Shown here piece after piece: positions 39,601 through 54,700 of a stretch of 64,000 bases of DNA. Where the stretch lies: assembly GCA_038501625.1 (NCBI GenBank), contig JAZAYU010000015.1, positions 3,184,991 through 3,248,990 on the forward strand. The letters run 5' to 3'. The position numbers were made by a program, and so were the translations under genes. Positions within the stretch are counted from its first letter, which is position 1, and each line of letters opens with the position of its first letter. The notes beneath the pieces were generated by a model, which made no database searches, was not told the DNA's origin, and saw only the letters and a list, made by a program, of their open reading frames with translations. This stretch comes from Corbicula japonica (taxonomy: Eukaryota > Mollusca > Bivalvia > Venerida > Cyrenidae).

Positions 39601-42600
39601 ATCGACGAAATACCTAACGTTGTGTTCGGAGGCACGCAAACCGGTGTATTTAATATTCCCAACGACGTCTTCACGGGATCCGGGGTCTTCCAGTTTATAT
39701 CATCCATACACGGCGACTACGTAACTTTTGATTATCGAGAAGTTCGGAGAACGACAGTTATCGAACTTTCTGCGAAATTACAGCTGGGGGACAATGTGAA
39801 ATTTGAATTTTGGCTCCCAAATGCAAACGTTTCACATGTAAGTAAATGACTATTCTTAAGTGGTATTACTATAAAAAGAAAATACGAACTTTGTGGAGGT
39901 TTCTATGATGATATAAAATGATTCTTCTTAGGGACTTTTTGAAGTGGCCCGCAGGAATTTCACCTTTTTATCCATGGTCGAGCCCGGTCTGTCACAGTAG
40001 AGTCGGACCAGTTCTTGGTTTATGGATTAACGATATTCGAAGGTTAATATTATCCCTTTATCTAAGGAGTATGCCTGTTACTCCCATGGTCGAGAAATGT
40101 AACACTGTAGATACAGATCAGCCGGCACTTCAGTTACGTCTGATCAAAATCTGCAATGCTCGCTTTTATTTGGTTATTTCTGACAAAGAAGCTAACAGTG
40201 TATATCCTGATCGGCCGACACAACTATGTTTTCACATGCGATAAAACCCGGATGTGTGATGTAAAGGGTTACATGTTTAAACTGCGCTTTACCAAGAGGA
40301 ATTATTTTCTAATTTCCACTTATTTTACGCAAATAGATTTCTCTATTCAGTTATCTTATGATCGTAAGTCGATCATTATGGATTCGTTTTAATAAGAAAA
40401 TACTTGATTGTTTGTTATCACCATCGTGTGCCACAAACAGGCTGAGCTAAACCGAACCCTATTGTCATGTGCTTTGTTTGGCAAAGTTCCCATTTTTATG
40501 GTATTCATCTGAAAATACCGAATTAAAGGTTCCATGTCCACCTCCTAATGCACACCATCGTTTGAGATGGATCGAAATTGCACTGTATACTTGTGTTAAA
40601 AATGAGGTCCGCTCAACCTGGGCTAGGCGGCGTGGGAAGCAATATAAATTTCCAATACTGCTTTGTTTTGATACTGACCGTTCCAAGGCGTAACCCCTCG
40701 GTTTCTCATTTTTGTTAATTGTTTGTGTTTTGAAGCTGATTATTTTATTAACCATGCTCTCTTTTTTCTCTTCTTCTTGGCTGTGTTAGGAAGGCTGGGT
40801 CTTCTGAATGTGGCAATTCCTGATATGCATATTCCACTTTTTAATTTATGACATATCACATGGACCTTACTGCCAAATGCGAAGATTTTAGATAATAATT
40901 GGTTAAGTTTCTTGTGTATAACAGGCTTATGAAACAGTAGTAGTTTCCGGCGTACCAGATAATGACGGCTACTATAAAGTCTTGATGTCTGTACCGCAAG
41001 GAGTTCCGGCACAAGAAATACGTATCTATTTTCAAACTGCAGTTCCAGCTTTTGAAATAAAAGACATTAACATCCAGGCTTGTCAGAAACCAGGTAAGAC
41101 TGTCTATTCGGTTTCAGTTGTCATGCATTGATGAGTACATTTATCAGGGTAATCATATCAACTTATTTTAGGCTTGTCCCGGACAGCTCAATATGAGGCG
41201 TAATTGACATTGCATGACTAGGCGCTGTCGCCGTACGGGTTCGCTCCCCAGTTGGGTCAATATCTTTTAAAATGCTTCAACAGATGTTGGTACTCTGTCA
41301 GAGCATACCTTGAAAGAGCAAAATACATATACTATCCAGTCCAACTGGTCTATCAGAGCTTTGAACATGCATATAATATGCAAGTGAAAATGACATGCTG
41401 TAAATCATTACTACTCATGGTGTTTAAGTTTTCCAAGCAAGAAAAGCGCTGTAAAATATATTTATGTAAGCCTATCTTTTAATATACCTGTCGTTTTACA
41501 GATAAAACGCCCTTTTATTTTCTTCAATTTATAAATGAAATATCTATATGTCCCTCTTTTAGTTACTAACTCATTCATATATTCAACTTTGACTCCTGTT
41601 ATAAAGATAAAATCGTTATGCTTGCTAGTGACAACAACAACTTCAACAACTACACCAACTACCACAACACCTACTACAACAAAAACTTCAACAACTACAC
41701 CAACTACCACAACACCTACTACAACAACAACTTCAACAACTACACGAACTACCACGCCGACCACTACAGCTCCTTCCAGGTGTCAAGTTTATAACGGAAT
41801 GAACAATCCATATTTAGTGCCACCAGAAAATGTGCAAATTGATGCATTGACAGTTTCCGAGGCAGATGTAAACAACTTGAGGTGAGTGGATCAAACTAAT
41901 CCATCTTTTTATTTTTGACTTCCCCGTTCAATCTTTCGAAAGGATTTGATAATGTAGGTCCACTTGAGTCAGCACTGGAAATATCCAGATATTGTCAATG
42001 ATAGTTATATAACAAGCAAAATCTCAAATCGGCCCAAATCAAATAATCAATCAATCAATCATTAATCAATCAATCAATCAAACAAATCGACAAATCAATC
42101 AATCGATCGGTCAATCAATTATTGAACTTAGTCTAGTAATTTAATCATCAATTGTTAAATCATTTTAACAAATCGAAACTCCCTCAGTCAGTCAGCCAGT
42201 TAGTAAATGAATCAATGACATCTACTGGCAAGATTTTACTCCCTTGACGCCTGACAGTAATATAGCTTTGGGCAATTCAACAGGAGCTCTTCGACAACAC
42301 CTTTCACTGCTGATAAGGACACAATAACTGTTGAGATTCGTTTTACCAAACCTGTGGAGCTTGGAAAGTTCTTACTCCCAAACAGCGTCAATGTGGACTC
42401 GTACGAAATCAAGTATATCACTACTTCCGGTGTATTGTCCTCAACAGAGGTGAGTAACATAGGCCATTACATCGTCTTCACAATCCTACTTTGGAATAGG
42501 TTCTTTTCGTGATGTTTTTAATATTGTCTGAACAGGATTTAATCTGTCAATAATTATGCATAATAAATTAGTCAGAACACATGGCGACGCCACCTTTAGT

Positions 42601-42676
42601 CTTTAACAATTATAATGAGCAATCGTTACTGTATTTTAGTTCGGCCATTTTACACTTGAACAATCTTCATATCATA

Positions 42677-42720
<44 letters not shown>

Positions 42721-45700
42721 GTTTTGATGATCATTATTGTCAAATAACATTTTAACACATTTTATTTAGCAGGTCAAAAGACTAAGACGATAAATAATAA
42801 TAACTTAAAATGGTAATATTTTACAATTTAATAAGTTAGATAGCCAGACTTCATAAATATATCAATATATAAATATGACCAACAAAAACATTGTTTAAAA
42901 AGTCAGCGTAACTAAAAGTTAACAAAAAATAACAAGGCATGTTCAATCATCGGGTAAAAATTGATATATTTCAGACCCGGTCGGCGGATGGAGAAGTCAA
43001 TTATCGGGGTGTTTCGGACGTAGAAATTATATTAATAACTATTCACCGGCACGACAATGCATCTCCCATGTTGTTCCAATTAGATATTAGAGTTTGTTAC
43101 GGTATGTTGATTTTCTCTTGATTTAAAAAACATGAGCTCGTCGGCAGAAACGTTCGTTTGTAAATTCCGAACTTGGACTTGGTTTTAATGAAATTAACCA
43201 CATTTTGACACTAAGTGATAAGAATTATAAATATCGTGGAAGCACCAGAAAACAGAAATTGTCATCACTTTCCCCGATTGTTTTAACTGCTTTTTTCTCA
43301 ATATTTCGATCGAAAATCAAATTTACTTTTTGACTGCTTTTTAAAATCTTACAGATGTTAATGTTTATTTTTTTTTTCAAGAGAATAAGCTTTCATATGA
43401 GGATCAAATCTATGTAATTCCTTTCACTGAAAAGAACATTTGGGTTATTTAAAATTTGTTACGCCAGATTGGATATTGAGATATACCTGAGTACGTTCAA
43501 AATGCAAACAGGGCTCCAATACTACGTTACGTCATCAGGCTCGCGCAATATGACACTGTGCTCGACTTTCTTATTAGAAAAAAGTAAATAAAGCAAAATA
43601 CAAGTTCTGAAGAATCTTTTCAGGCTTTAACTAATAACTTTATTTCAGATTGCATATTCTGTTCAATAAGTCTTTCGTGTTGATTATATATATTTTCAAC
43701 AAGCATTGGACCAGGTGTAGCTTTTACTCCATACACGGTGTAGATCCAGATCATTCGGAACATCCTTATCATCTGATCTGGATCTATATTGTTCGCTTAT
43801 TGGTCAGAAATAACTTTCTAATCATGAATCTAAAAGCAAAGAATGTAGATCTTTAACAGACGGCACAGTTGAGCCAGGTGATATGGATCTAAGCTAGTCA
43901 TTCATGCAGTTAAAGAGGTATACATGGAGTTAATGGTTAAGGAAGAAAATTGCTTATATATCTATGATTACCAAAAAAGCAAGTCAACCACGTTTTTTTT
44001 TGCGCGCGCTTGATGAAGCGGTATGAAACGCTCTAAATTAACGGATGCACTAGAAAAAATCCTAAGTGCACATTGCCGCAAACGTTATTGATTGGTCAGT
44101 TGTAAAATTTGACTATGCGAGAATATAACTTTCGCATATTGCTCCAATTGAAATCCGTGTTAAAGGGTAGTATTCGCAAACATTTAACCCACGCGAAATT
44201 GAATGCTATAACATGTTTTTAATTTGCTTTAAATTCATTAAGCAGTTATCAATTCAGACGCAGGACATATTTTATACTGATGCTTGGTATCTTTATTTTA
44301 GAATGTGTTGATGAAATGATCGACGAAATACCTGGTGCAGTGACAGCATTGATTGGTTCGTCGGTGCTTCCGGTTGGAGTGTTGTCAGATGCCACAACAG
44401 CCGTAACCGTGTCAGCGGGTAACGAGTTGAGACTTCAATATGATGAAGAACGGAGAACAACTTACATTAGTTTTGAGGTGGAGGAATATGTAACAGCAGT
44501 CACTGTCAATTACTGGGTACCAACTAGTGGTCTGCCTGTGGTAGGTTTCAAGTACTGATTAACAACAACAAAAAAAACATCAATTCAAATCTTCGAAGCC
44601 TTTAAGTTTTTATTTGTTCACCATTGTTTACGACATTTAGCGGTTACTAGGGGGGGGGGGGGGGAATAAACACTACCCATGGATATTAATACATTTTTCG
44701 CCTTTTGTCGACTTTTGTCCGTGATTCACGGCAAATACTGATAAAATTTTATCATTCAATTTCAGTATTTGACCCGAATCATAGACAAAAAAGACTCAAG
44801 GCGACAAATGTATTATCAACCGTTGGTAGTATTTAATTTTCCCCGTAGAATGCGCTAACATTCGTCAAAAATGATGAACTAATAAAATATTTACAAGGCT
44901 TTGAAGGTTTAAATCGATGTTATGTGCTTGCCGTTATACCAAATATGACGTCAAAAACCACGTGGTATGGTCACCTTGTAACTAAAGGGCATCTTTAACA
45001 TTAAATCCGTCAATGGGAAACATTGACATTGAAAAATTAGAAAAGATCGTGCGGAGCGAATAATGTGTATTTTTTCATAGAGAACAAAAAATAAAATCTA
45101 TATTTCTTATTTGATCATTGACCATTCCTCGCGGATCTGCTGTGGTATAATTTGATTTCGCAGGGACTACATTTCGCGCAAAGGGCACAATGTGCATTTT
45201 CGCGCGGACATTAATTCGCGCAGTTGTATTGCTCGTATAGGATATTATATTATGTTGTTAATACTCACTGGGGATTGATTTCACGCACATCCCTTAGTGC
45301 GAAGTTCGCGAAAACTGAACCAACGCGAAATATAATTATAACACAAAGGTAGCTTTAGTGCACCATGCGCATGCGTTGATTATCTGTAGTTCCGCCAGCC
45401 TTAAAGCATGCGATACTCCTGTCATGCCGGGTTAAACACTGGCTCAGTAAAAGTTTTAAAACTTTAAGTTCTTTTTCTGATATAAATACCAGAATTATTG
45501 GTTTGTCTAAGATTAGAAACATAATAATTTATCTGATATAAAATGTAAAATTTTCTTTGTTTAGGAGACGCACAGAGTGCCTGTTACGGGTTCGCCGAAC
45601 GCGGATGGCTTTTATCCGTTTTTTGTATCAACTCCACATGGAGTTCCTTCACAGGCAATCACCATCAGTTTTGATACAATACTACCAGCTGTGGCCGTAA

Positions 45701-48700
45701 AAAATATTGACGTCAGTGTATGTCAACGTCCGACAACAACGACGTCATCAACAACAACAACAACCAGCCCAACAACAACGACAGTAACAACACCAACACC
45801 GCCGTGTCAAGAAACTAGCGGAATGGACAGTGATTATATTGTACCTTCTGCCAATATTAAAATCGACAACGAAACAGCGTCCGATGCTCAAGCTGATACT
45901 CTCAGGTTTGTCAGAATTTTATTTTATTGGTGGATATTTTTTTCAGTTTTTACAAATACTTGCATCCAATTCCATTAAATTCAGTTGAATTTTTGAAATT
46001 TAAGATAAATTTATGAATTTAACTGAGTTGGGTGGAATATCTTTAATATCCCTTAGGATAATTGAAAGATGAACTTTTTTAATTTTAGAAGTTACATGTA
46101 ATCTATCTTGTTGAAATTGTTAATAAAACCCCCACTAAATTCCGTAAAAGTTTTCAACATACAACATTATTTGTTTTCAAATTCGAATTTCGCATACCGG
46201 TTATTTCTTTTTTTACTTAGGGCGAAAGGCTGTTGTTTTAAACGCTACCTATAATTGCACATTGACCAATAAATTAATAAGTAGAAGTTACCGTATTAAG
46301 CCACGATGCTTTATCTCTTTTGACAAACTTAGACAATTGCATTATGGAAACACTACATATAATGCGCATTTACCAGGCAGGGGTAATAACATGAAATCTC
46401 AGTATAAACCATGTTGACTTATCTTATTTGACAAACGTACAAAATTGGAATAGAAACACTACTGTACCAGTAACTTCACCTGCATTTACCAAGCAGGTAA
46501 AGTAAATCAAAAACATCGTATAAACCTTATTGTCTTATTTCTTTTGACATCTTTCAAAATCGGAATAGAAACAATACATATATTGTGCATTTACCAAGCC
46601 TGTACAATAAATTGAAGTCACCGTTTAAACCATGTTGTCTTATCAATTTTGACAAACTTACAAAGTGGAAATGATAAAAAAATGTGCCAGCCAGATTCCA
46701 AGATCCGAAACTTAATCAGGACAGTTTCAAATCTCGAGAATCAGATTGGCTGAAATGACGACAAGTCCAGCCTGCAATATTTTCATATTTGTCGTGTTTC
46801 AAGGCTTTCAAAGTTCACTTTTCAACTCTTTAAGTAATAGAAGTGTTGCAAACATTGTGCAAGCATTTACCTCAAGTTCATTGCGGTTTTATTTAATTTT
46901 AGTTAAATAAAAAAATCACTGCTGTTTTCTCTTTAGACCCTCTTCGTCCTCACCAGCACACCAATTCCCGTATGTTGCGGTCGAGGTATTTGTGGAGGTT
47001 ACTTTTGACATTCCACGTCAAGTTGGGCGAGTTGGTATTGTAGATGCAGAGAACGTTGACTCTTTTAAAGTTTACTATAAAGATGCCGTGGGAAATTTCT
47101 CGCCGGAACAGGTTCTGTGTCTCCTATAATTTTTTAAATTTAAACTTATTTATTTTACATCGATTGTGAAACAATTTATTGCTTACCAACCAGTATTCGC
47201 GCTGAAGGTAGATGTGGGAAAATGCAGACGAATCTCATCCCTGATGGGACTCGAACCGTAGTCTCCGGATCTGGAGTCGAACGCTCTACCCCTAGACCAC
47301 TGTTTCTTCTGCCACTTATATAAAATACAGTTCCCGCCACTTATATGCCAATTATATGAAATTCAGTAATACATTTGATATAAAGGTCTTCTATCGTTAA
47401 TTTAATATTCTTACAATCACACTGAAATCAGATCTAACAAAATGTGTAACGGATTTCAGAAATGATTTTGAACAGTTTGATATTCTTGTTTTTATTGTTT
47501 GATCATTAGGAAAGGCATTTTCTGTCAGTAAGTCTCTGTTTAAGTTACAATGACCATTTATAACTCTGTTATGTAACGACATATTGTATTATACGTCTTT
47601 TTACAGATCGGCAGTACCGGAAATGACATCACATATGGGAACGCAGTTGATGTTGTGTCCGTGTTTGTGTTTGTAAAGAGGGATGATATAATGTCACCGG
47701 CCTCTTTCAAGCTCGATATTCGGGTTTGCGCATGTAAGCAATTTTACATATTTTAAAAAATGTTGAGGTTAAAAAGCATGATAACATAAAAATACGTCTT
47801 TTGAATTAAAGGTATTATTGCCTAAAAATAATCGAATTCAAAAAGAAGACATCAACAACAGCTGACAAAAATGAAACATGGTGGAATGGATGGGCCGCGT
47901 TTGAACGGTTAGTTTTAAAAGTACTTGCCTTTTGGCATTTATAAACCTTGCACTTGACGGACCAGGCACTCGTATGAATAATCGTATATACAAGTTGTCA
48001 TGGTGAGTTACCTCCAACTGACCTATTGGACAATGTTACGTGCAAAAAAACATGACACACAAAATTTTACCGCCAAACCAAATATGTAGTTAAGACCATA
48101 CAAGCGAGAACATGATGTCAGGAGTAAAATTAACTCAAAATTATGTAAACAAAATTGGCTCTCTCTCTCTAAAGAAGAGTATTGGTTTGTACCCAAGGTT
48201 ATCGAACTGAGCATGGAAACCAGTCTCAAATCTCACGCATCTAATTGGCTGAAATGGCGACTGGTCGCCATTTCAGCCAATCAGATACTTGAGATTTGAG
48301 ACTGGTTTCCATTCTCAGTTTTATAACCTTTAAACCTGAAGTTCAAATTTCTGCTTCAGTTCAGTCAGGTTAACCAATCAAACACATAAGCAATAATAGA
48401 ATAATAGTTTAGCCGCGTAGGGATACATTGATTTCTTTAATATGATTCTTAATAACTGGAAAAAGGTCAAACTATACATATCAGGAGTTGTCACATTCAA
48501 AAGACACAGCCTCCTCACACAGACAAGAACAGAAAGAGAGAACAGGGTTAATAAAATGATCAGCTTCAAAACAGACACCACAACCAATTTACAAAAATGA
48601 GAACCCGTGGTGTTACCGCCATAGAACGCATAACAAATGACCACTGGGGGGTCTAAACCAGGTTCTAAACCAGGTGCACCACCAACCTCACACTTGCCTC

Positions 48701-51700
48701 AACATCTTCTCATACCAACAAACAATTGCAAGTTGTCTCGGTGAAATAACTCCAACCCACCCATCAGCTCAACAATATTGCATGCAAAAGCTCACAGACA
48801 TATTACACATAAGAAGCTTATATCATTGCAAAGCCAAAGGGGCGGTAAAAGGGTATGTTTGTTCCCCCTCTAATATTTTTAAGTAATTATCTATGCAAAA
48901 ATACGGAACAAAGAAAACAAAGCTTATGGATTACGAATAGTTTAATCTATTAGATGGACGCTTGTTTGTTCAGCATGCGACGTGAGACAGTTGGAGTTTC
49001 AGTTTAGTCTGACCGATGTCGTGAGGTGTTTAGATTGTCGATGTAAAATACTGACCAGTTTTTCTCTTTTTGTTTTCTGTAGAGTTAGTTTGTGATACTT
49101 GGGAAAAAGAAGGCAATAAATAGAAGGGAGTGAGTGAAAGGAGAATGAGATAAGGGATGTTGTACGATGAAATGAATATTACATTTAAAGTGGTAGATGT
49201 TAGGCTCACTCTTATGATGCTAGACTTCAAAGGATGGTACCTAAACTTTTAACGAGCGTAAAATGAACAACTTTAGTATGTATCAGATAGTATAAGAGTT
49301 CAAGCATTAATGTTATAATATTGAAACGTCAGTAGTTTCTTTTACTGTAATTGTAAGCTTTTCCGCAACAATTTTTCCGTTTTATTCATTTGAGAATATC
49401 TTGTTTGCTGGTTGTTCAGATTGTGAGGATAAGATGATAGACGAGCTGCCTGATGCAGTATCAGCGGAAACCAGCATGGGCACGCCATTAAGTGATGCAG
49501 TATTTACAACTAACGAGGATGGAGCGGGAAGTCCATTTAGCACTATAGATGGCTACCTAAAATTAGTATATCCAGATGAGAGAAGAACGACCTTCCTGTC
49601 AATCGAGGTGTCAACAGAGGTGTCTGCAGTTACTGTCGAATATTTTCCGGAGGGAGCGACCTCTCCCAGCGTGAGTATTTCCAGATAAACGTTTTTTTTT
49701 TCACTCACTGTAATGTTCGTCTCCATAGATGGACAAGTCACTTCGTATGCTATAATGATTACGGGGAATCGAACGGCTAATATGCGATTCAGTGCAGGCA
49801 CAGGTATAGGCTGGTCTACCTGTGTTTATGTAAACCTAGGTTTGTTCAAAATTATGAGTATTTCGAGATAAACATGATCTTGATTAATTAAGGTATAATA
49901 GATACCCGCCTTTGTTAAATCGTAAAATATTTCGTAAAACATTTTGATTCTTGGCGGATGATAAACATTTCGTTAAATAGTTACTTAAAATGATAAAGGT
50001 TATATTCACAAGATGTCCCGAGCTTAATCTGAACTAAGCTAATATTCGTCACGGCGATTGTTTTCATTATTTCAATTATATTCTAACACTTTGCTTTTTG
50101 AAGCATAAAAATGCTTAAAGTTATACTTTTATAATTAGAAGTCGGGCGGTGGATGAAATCACAACTTTGCAATGACGTTTAGGAAAGAATACGATACCGA
50201 ATTTTAGCACTGACTAATTTTAAAACTGTTCACCCGTGACCGTTGGGACAGCCGTTCTATAGCTGAGGTGCTAATCTACAAAATCTTTAAAATTCCTCTC
50301 AAAACATTTATTGGCAGATTTCAAAAATAGTTAACAGAACATTCCATAAAGGAACCTCTTCCAAATGAGTTCAAGCAATATCTGTCCATCAAAATACATG
50401 GTTTCCAGTGGATGGGGCTTGTAGCAAACATGGATATCTGACATGCAGATGCTTCTAATAATTCATTCCCCATGAAAAAATAGCCAGGAAATCTTAACAA
50501 ATCACGTCGTTATCAGCCTATTGTAAGTATTCCTGAATTTCCTTTTTATACGCCCATCGAAGACGGGTCGTAATATAGGAACACCCATTGTGGGCGGGCG
50601 GGCGTCCGGGCGGCGTCCATAGCGATGTCCGCTTAATAAATATAACTGTTGCTGACCGATTTTCGTGAAACTTGAGGAAAAGCTTTATGGGCATAATATC
50701 TCGGCCAACCAGCCAAATCGCTTTAGCCACTTTAGAGTTATAGCCCTTTATTGGTACAAAATTGACAAATTCTTCGATGGGCGTATTTTGTGGCACTGGC
50801 ACTTGTTACTACATCAGTCCAACAGCACACATCTTCAAATATTTGTCAATTTCTGAGAAGAGAACATTGAACTATGAACATTGTTTATAAGTTCTAATTC
50901 ACTGACTGCAACTATTTTTGCAGGAAACCAAACACGTTGCTGTATCTGGACTTCCGTCGCCTAGTGGGTTCCTGACAGTTCCCATATCAACGCCACTAGG
51001 GGTACAGGCAAAGGAAATTCACATCATTTTCAACTCCTACCAGGAGTCATGGCATTTCAAGAACATTGATGTGGCTGCTTGCACAGGTTATCATATCTTC
51101 ATGAAACATTTAGACAACCGTCATTGAAAAGGCATCAAGCACAACATTTAAACAATAACAAATGTCATTTTACCAGTATTCGCATAAATCGAGCGTTGTG
51201 AATACATTTTGAGCATCAGTTTTGCGATCAAGAGTTCCCATGTTGTTTTCAATAAACGTGTTTGAACCAATATTTATAGCAAGTCGGGAGGTGCTTTGAT
51301 TCATTGTAATTTTCATCTTCGATGTACGGGAATAACTAATCTTTGGGTTAAAAAATCAAGATAACCATTGTGAAAGGTCTTGAAAGCTTCTGTGGTTTGT
51401 GTACTGACTCAAATAAAAAAATAAATTAAAAAATTCCTAAGGAATAGTGCCAACAAACCATAGTTAGTTCACTCTTTCTGTATTATGACTTTTCGGCATA
51501 TGGCCTTTATAAAAAAAAATTATACATCAAAACTGATCACATTTCTTTTTATTTTTTCACACCACAATCAAAGAGGAAAAATCAAAAGAGTGTTGATGGT
51601 AGGTTTTAAAAATGTTAGGCATAAACATGTACATTATGTATATAGCCATTCATCTATCAGACTCGTTGTGAGGTGATGTTTACACATGTAAACTTTCTTT

Positions 51701-54700
51701 TTACCAGAAAGCATCGTTAATCCAAGTAAAACAGATTTGATTATTCAATGGTTCAAATATTTTATTAATTAAGGACTGCGGATTAATCTTCTATTTTCTA
51801 TTTATAGAGATAAAGACAACGACCATAACTACACCTACTACGACTACAACAGTGGCCCCTGTTTGTAATGAATTCAATGGTATGAATGACGCCTTTATAG
51901 TACCACCTGGCGCGATTCAAGTATCATTTGATGGACATATTCAACCACAACAACAAATAGACAGCTTAAGGTATGTTATATATTTATGTTGTTAGTTTTT
52001 CTAAAATCCATAGAAAGAGGTTCATACAGAATGCAACTTTTAAATTTGAATCTATACTGCCGCAATTTAAAAAGTAGGACTAGATTTGCATTAAGAACAT
52101 ACATGATAAATATTGTCAAGATAACATGTCTGGTTGAAATTTTATTTGCATCAAATGAGGAATTCATGGTAAAAATCATTTTGATATCTAACACAAGCAA
52201 GGACAATCGTACACAGTTGTTTTAAGGTGTCTTGATACGTATTTATGTTATCCTAAACTCCCAGCAGAAGCTCACTTGCAGCTAGTATGGGAAAATGTAA
52301 ACACAGACACTATAGTAAATTGAAAAATGGCTTTTATTTGTAATGCCCTAACTGACAAGAAAAACATGATTACACATAAAACACATTTTAACATATCAAA
52401 ATTAGTATAATATAATGCATGTGAATAATACGAACAGTTTTTAAATCGCATCACTTTATAACAAAGATTAAAAACTAAGTTGTCTCAAGGGTAGTTATGA
52501 ATGGCAGGCTTATTCAACAACGATCTGAAGGTTATAAAGCTGACCTGTCGCCATTTCAGCCAATCAGATGCTTGAGATTTGAGACTTGTTTCCACGCTCA
52601 GTTTTATAACCTTAGGCACTGAAAAAAAGTTAAATCGCAATGATTTGAATATCTGTATAACTCTAGTTATCCAAGGAAACAATATTTCCATAACGGTTGT
52701 TATTGCCGAATAAAACATAAAAGCCAAAGGTATGGATATATTCCCGGTCTGGGTGTCATATTACCCGAGCCGCTGGCGAGGGATAATATGACACCCAGAC
52801 CGGTAATATATCCTCACATACCCTTTCAAGGAACCAAATAATTGTTTTATTATACTGCAAAGACTTTTTCAGACAAAATTAATCAGAAAACATCGATTTT
52901 TCGATAATTTCGCTTATTTAATGCCGAACGGCTTAATTCCCCTCTGAGAACCTCAATAATTACATGTCTGACGTCATTAATTTACCTGCATGACGTCACT
53001 TCTATAGAAATTGAATGGACTATCCATTTGATTTTTATTTACAAAATTTGAGAATAATCTGATCGTTTTCAACGTTAAAAACATAACAGAAATTTTTTCT
53101 GTAACAATTTTAGTAATCCCTAAGCATTCCGCTTTATAATTTACAAGATCGGCTTCATTTTATGCATTTTTACGGAAATTCAAAACAAAATGGCGGACGA
53201 CAACAAAAGGTGGGAGGCCAAATTATCCAATCAAATTCAAGGAAATTTCTTTGCAGTATAATAATACTAGTAACCAGTTGCCGTAAATAGAAAGTAACTG
53301 CATGCCCTTGTATGCCAGACGGTCAACTACTCTCTTGAAAAATAAAAATACAACCTATGTATCCTTTTAAATGTTAACAGAGAGACTGTTGCGCCAGCAT
53401 TCCCGATAAGTCCAGGTGTACAAGAAGTATTGATCGTCGTCGACTTGACGGTACCGGTCCGTTTAGGGAGTGTGAGCCTGCCTAATGCTGACAACATCGC
53501 CAATTTTACCGTAACGTACATGGATGAAGCCGGCAATACGATTCCTCCAAAGGTAAATAGTTGTATCGTGTAATGTCTAAATGATCATTACAAGGAAACT
53601 CGTAAAGATGTTAGTGTTTACAAGATGTAGAAACATCAAACAACTGAAATAAGAAAAATAACTTGGACCACATTAGCATATGTTTAGGATCGTTGGCCTC
53701 AAATCACAAGCCGTTAAGATCTGTATGTTTAATAAATTTTGGGTTGAGCTCTTTCACATAAGGAGTGCTCAGTTTGGTGGATCAACGATGACCTGGCGAT
53801 GCCTGGTGTCTGTCTAATCTAGAAAATCACGCAGAGGAATGCGATAAGTGCGAAACGTTATAAAACTAAGCATGGAAACCAGTCTCAAATCTCAAGCATC
53901 TGACCATTCGCCATTTCAGCCAATCATATTCTTGAGATTTGAGGCTGGTTTCCATGCTCAGTTTTATAACTTTCAGCCACAACACGAACAAATATCGCAA
54001 CATGCAACCACGGTAACCATATTGATTGTTGTTTCAACCAACATTGCAAAAAAGACGAAAACAAATACAATTACAGCCGAATTATTTGACATTCAAATTA
54101 TATTTAATATTTGTCCCTATCATTTTTTTTATTAACAACGAAAGTTCTTTAAGAATGAAAACGGATACCGAATTTAGGACCCGGATATTCGTTGAACGAT
54201 CTGAACGGATATCCAGATATAATTTTTACTATGAATACTCTTTTTGTCGTTTGTTTAAGATATTGCATGATCTGATTGACACATTGTACGTTATTTTCAT
54301 ACAAAAAAGACGGAAAATGCTGATGACATTATGAAGTTCCCTGACGCCTTCAATGTGACACGGATAGCAGTGCTCTTACGTGTTGAAAATCCTAACGTAG
54401 AGGCATCCTTTAAATTGAATTTAGGCATTTGTTACGGTAAGTCAGATTTTACATGAAGTCCTCGCATGGCTAGTTAATAACTGATAAATTTATTAATGGC
54501 AAAGGCAGCAGCTTCTCACCAATTACAGAAATGTAAGGATCAGCTGAATTTTACGTAACTTTACGTCTCTTACGATCTCTTTTCCCGTGTTTTGACGGTC
54601 GTGTCAAAGGTCGCTTTGGAAGCGATCGGTTTTCTCGTTTTTCAATGGAATTGTCGAACGTCACATTAATACGATCGTTTTTTTTTTCGTGTTTCTAAGG

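Larger units (their letters stand above)
39838..40924. other. Intron 28
   Basis: Family R (40440-40650) runs directly into family T (40660-40850). The first 600 bp show nothing recognised. Confidence 0.6.
45906..46936. other. Intron 34
   Basis: A degenerate repeat of about 110-120 bp, four copies (46285-46690), then a half MITE (46705-46760) and a family R piece (46765-46850). Confidence 0.65.
47734..49419. other. Intron 36
   Basis: Contains MITE copy h (48192-48330) and an inverted family T copy (48440-48860); 48900-49419 shows nothing recognised. Confidence 0.6.
51971..53380. other. Intron 39
   Basis: Contains MITE copy i and two inverted-repeat elements (52727-52826 and 52846-53265). 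The first 550 bp show nothing recognised. Confidence 0.6.

Noticed and set aside
50518..50856. Open frames around the GGGCGGGC region
   Set aside because: The sequence is a dispersed repeat with inverted ends; no protein family is recognisable.
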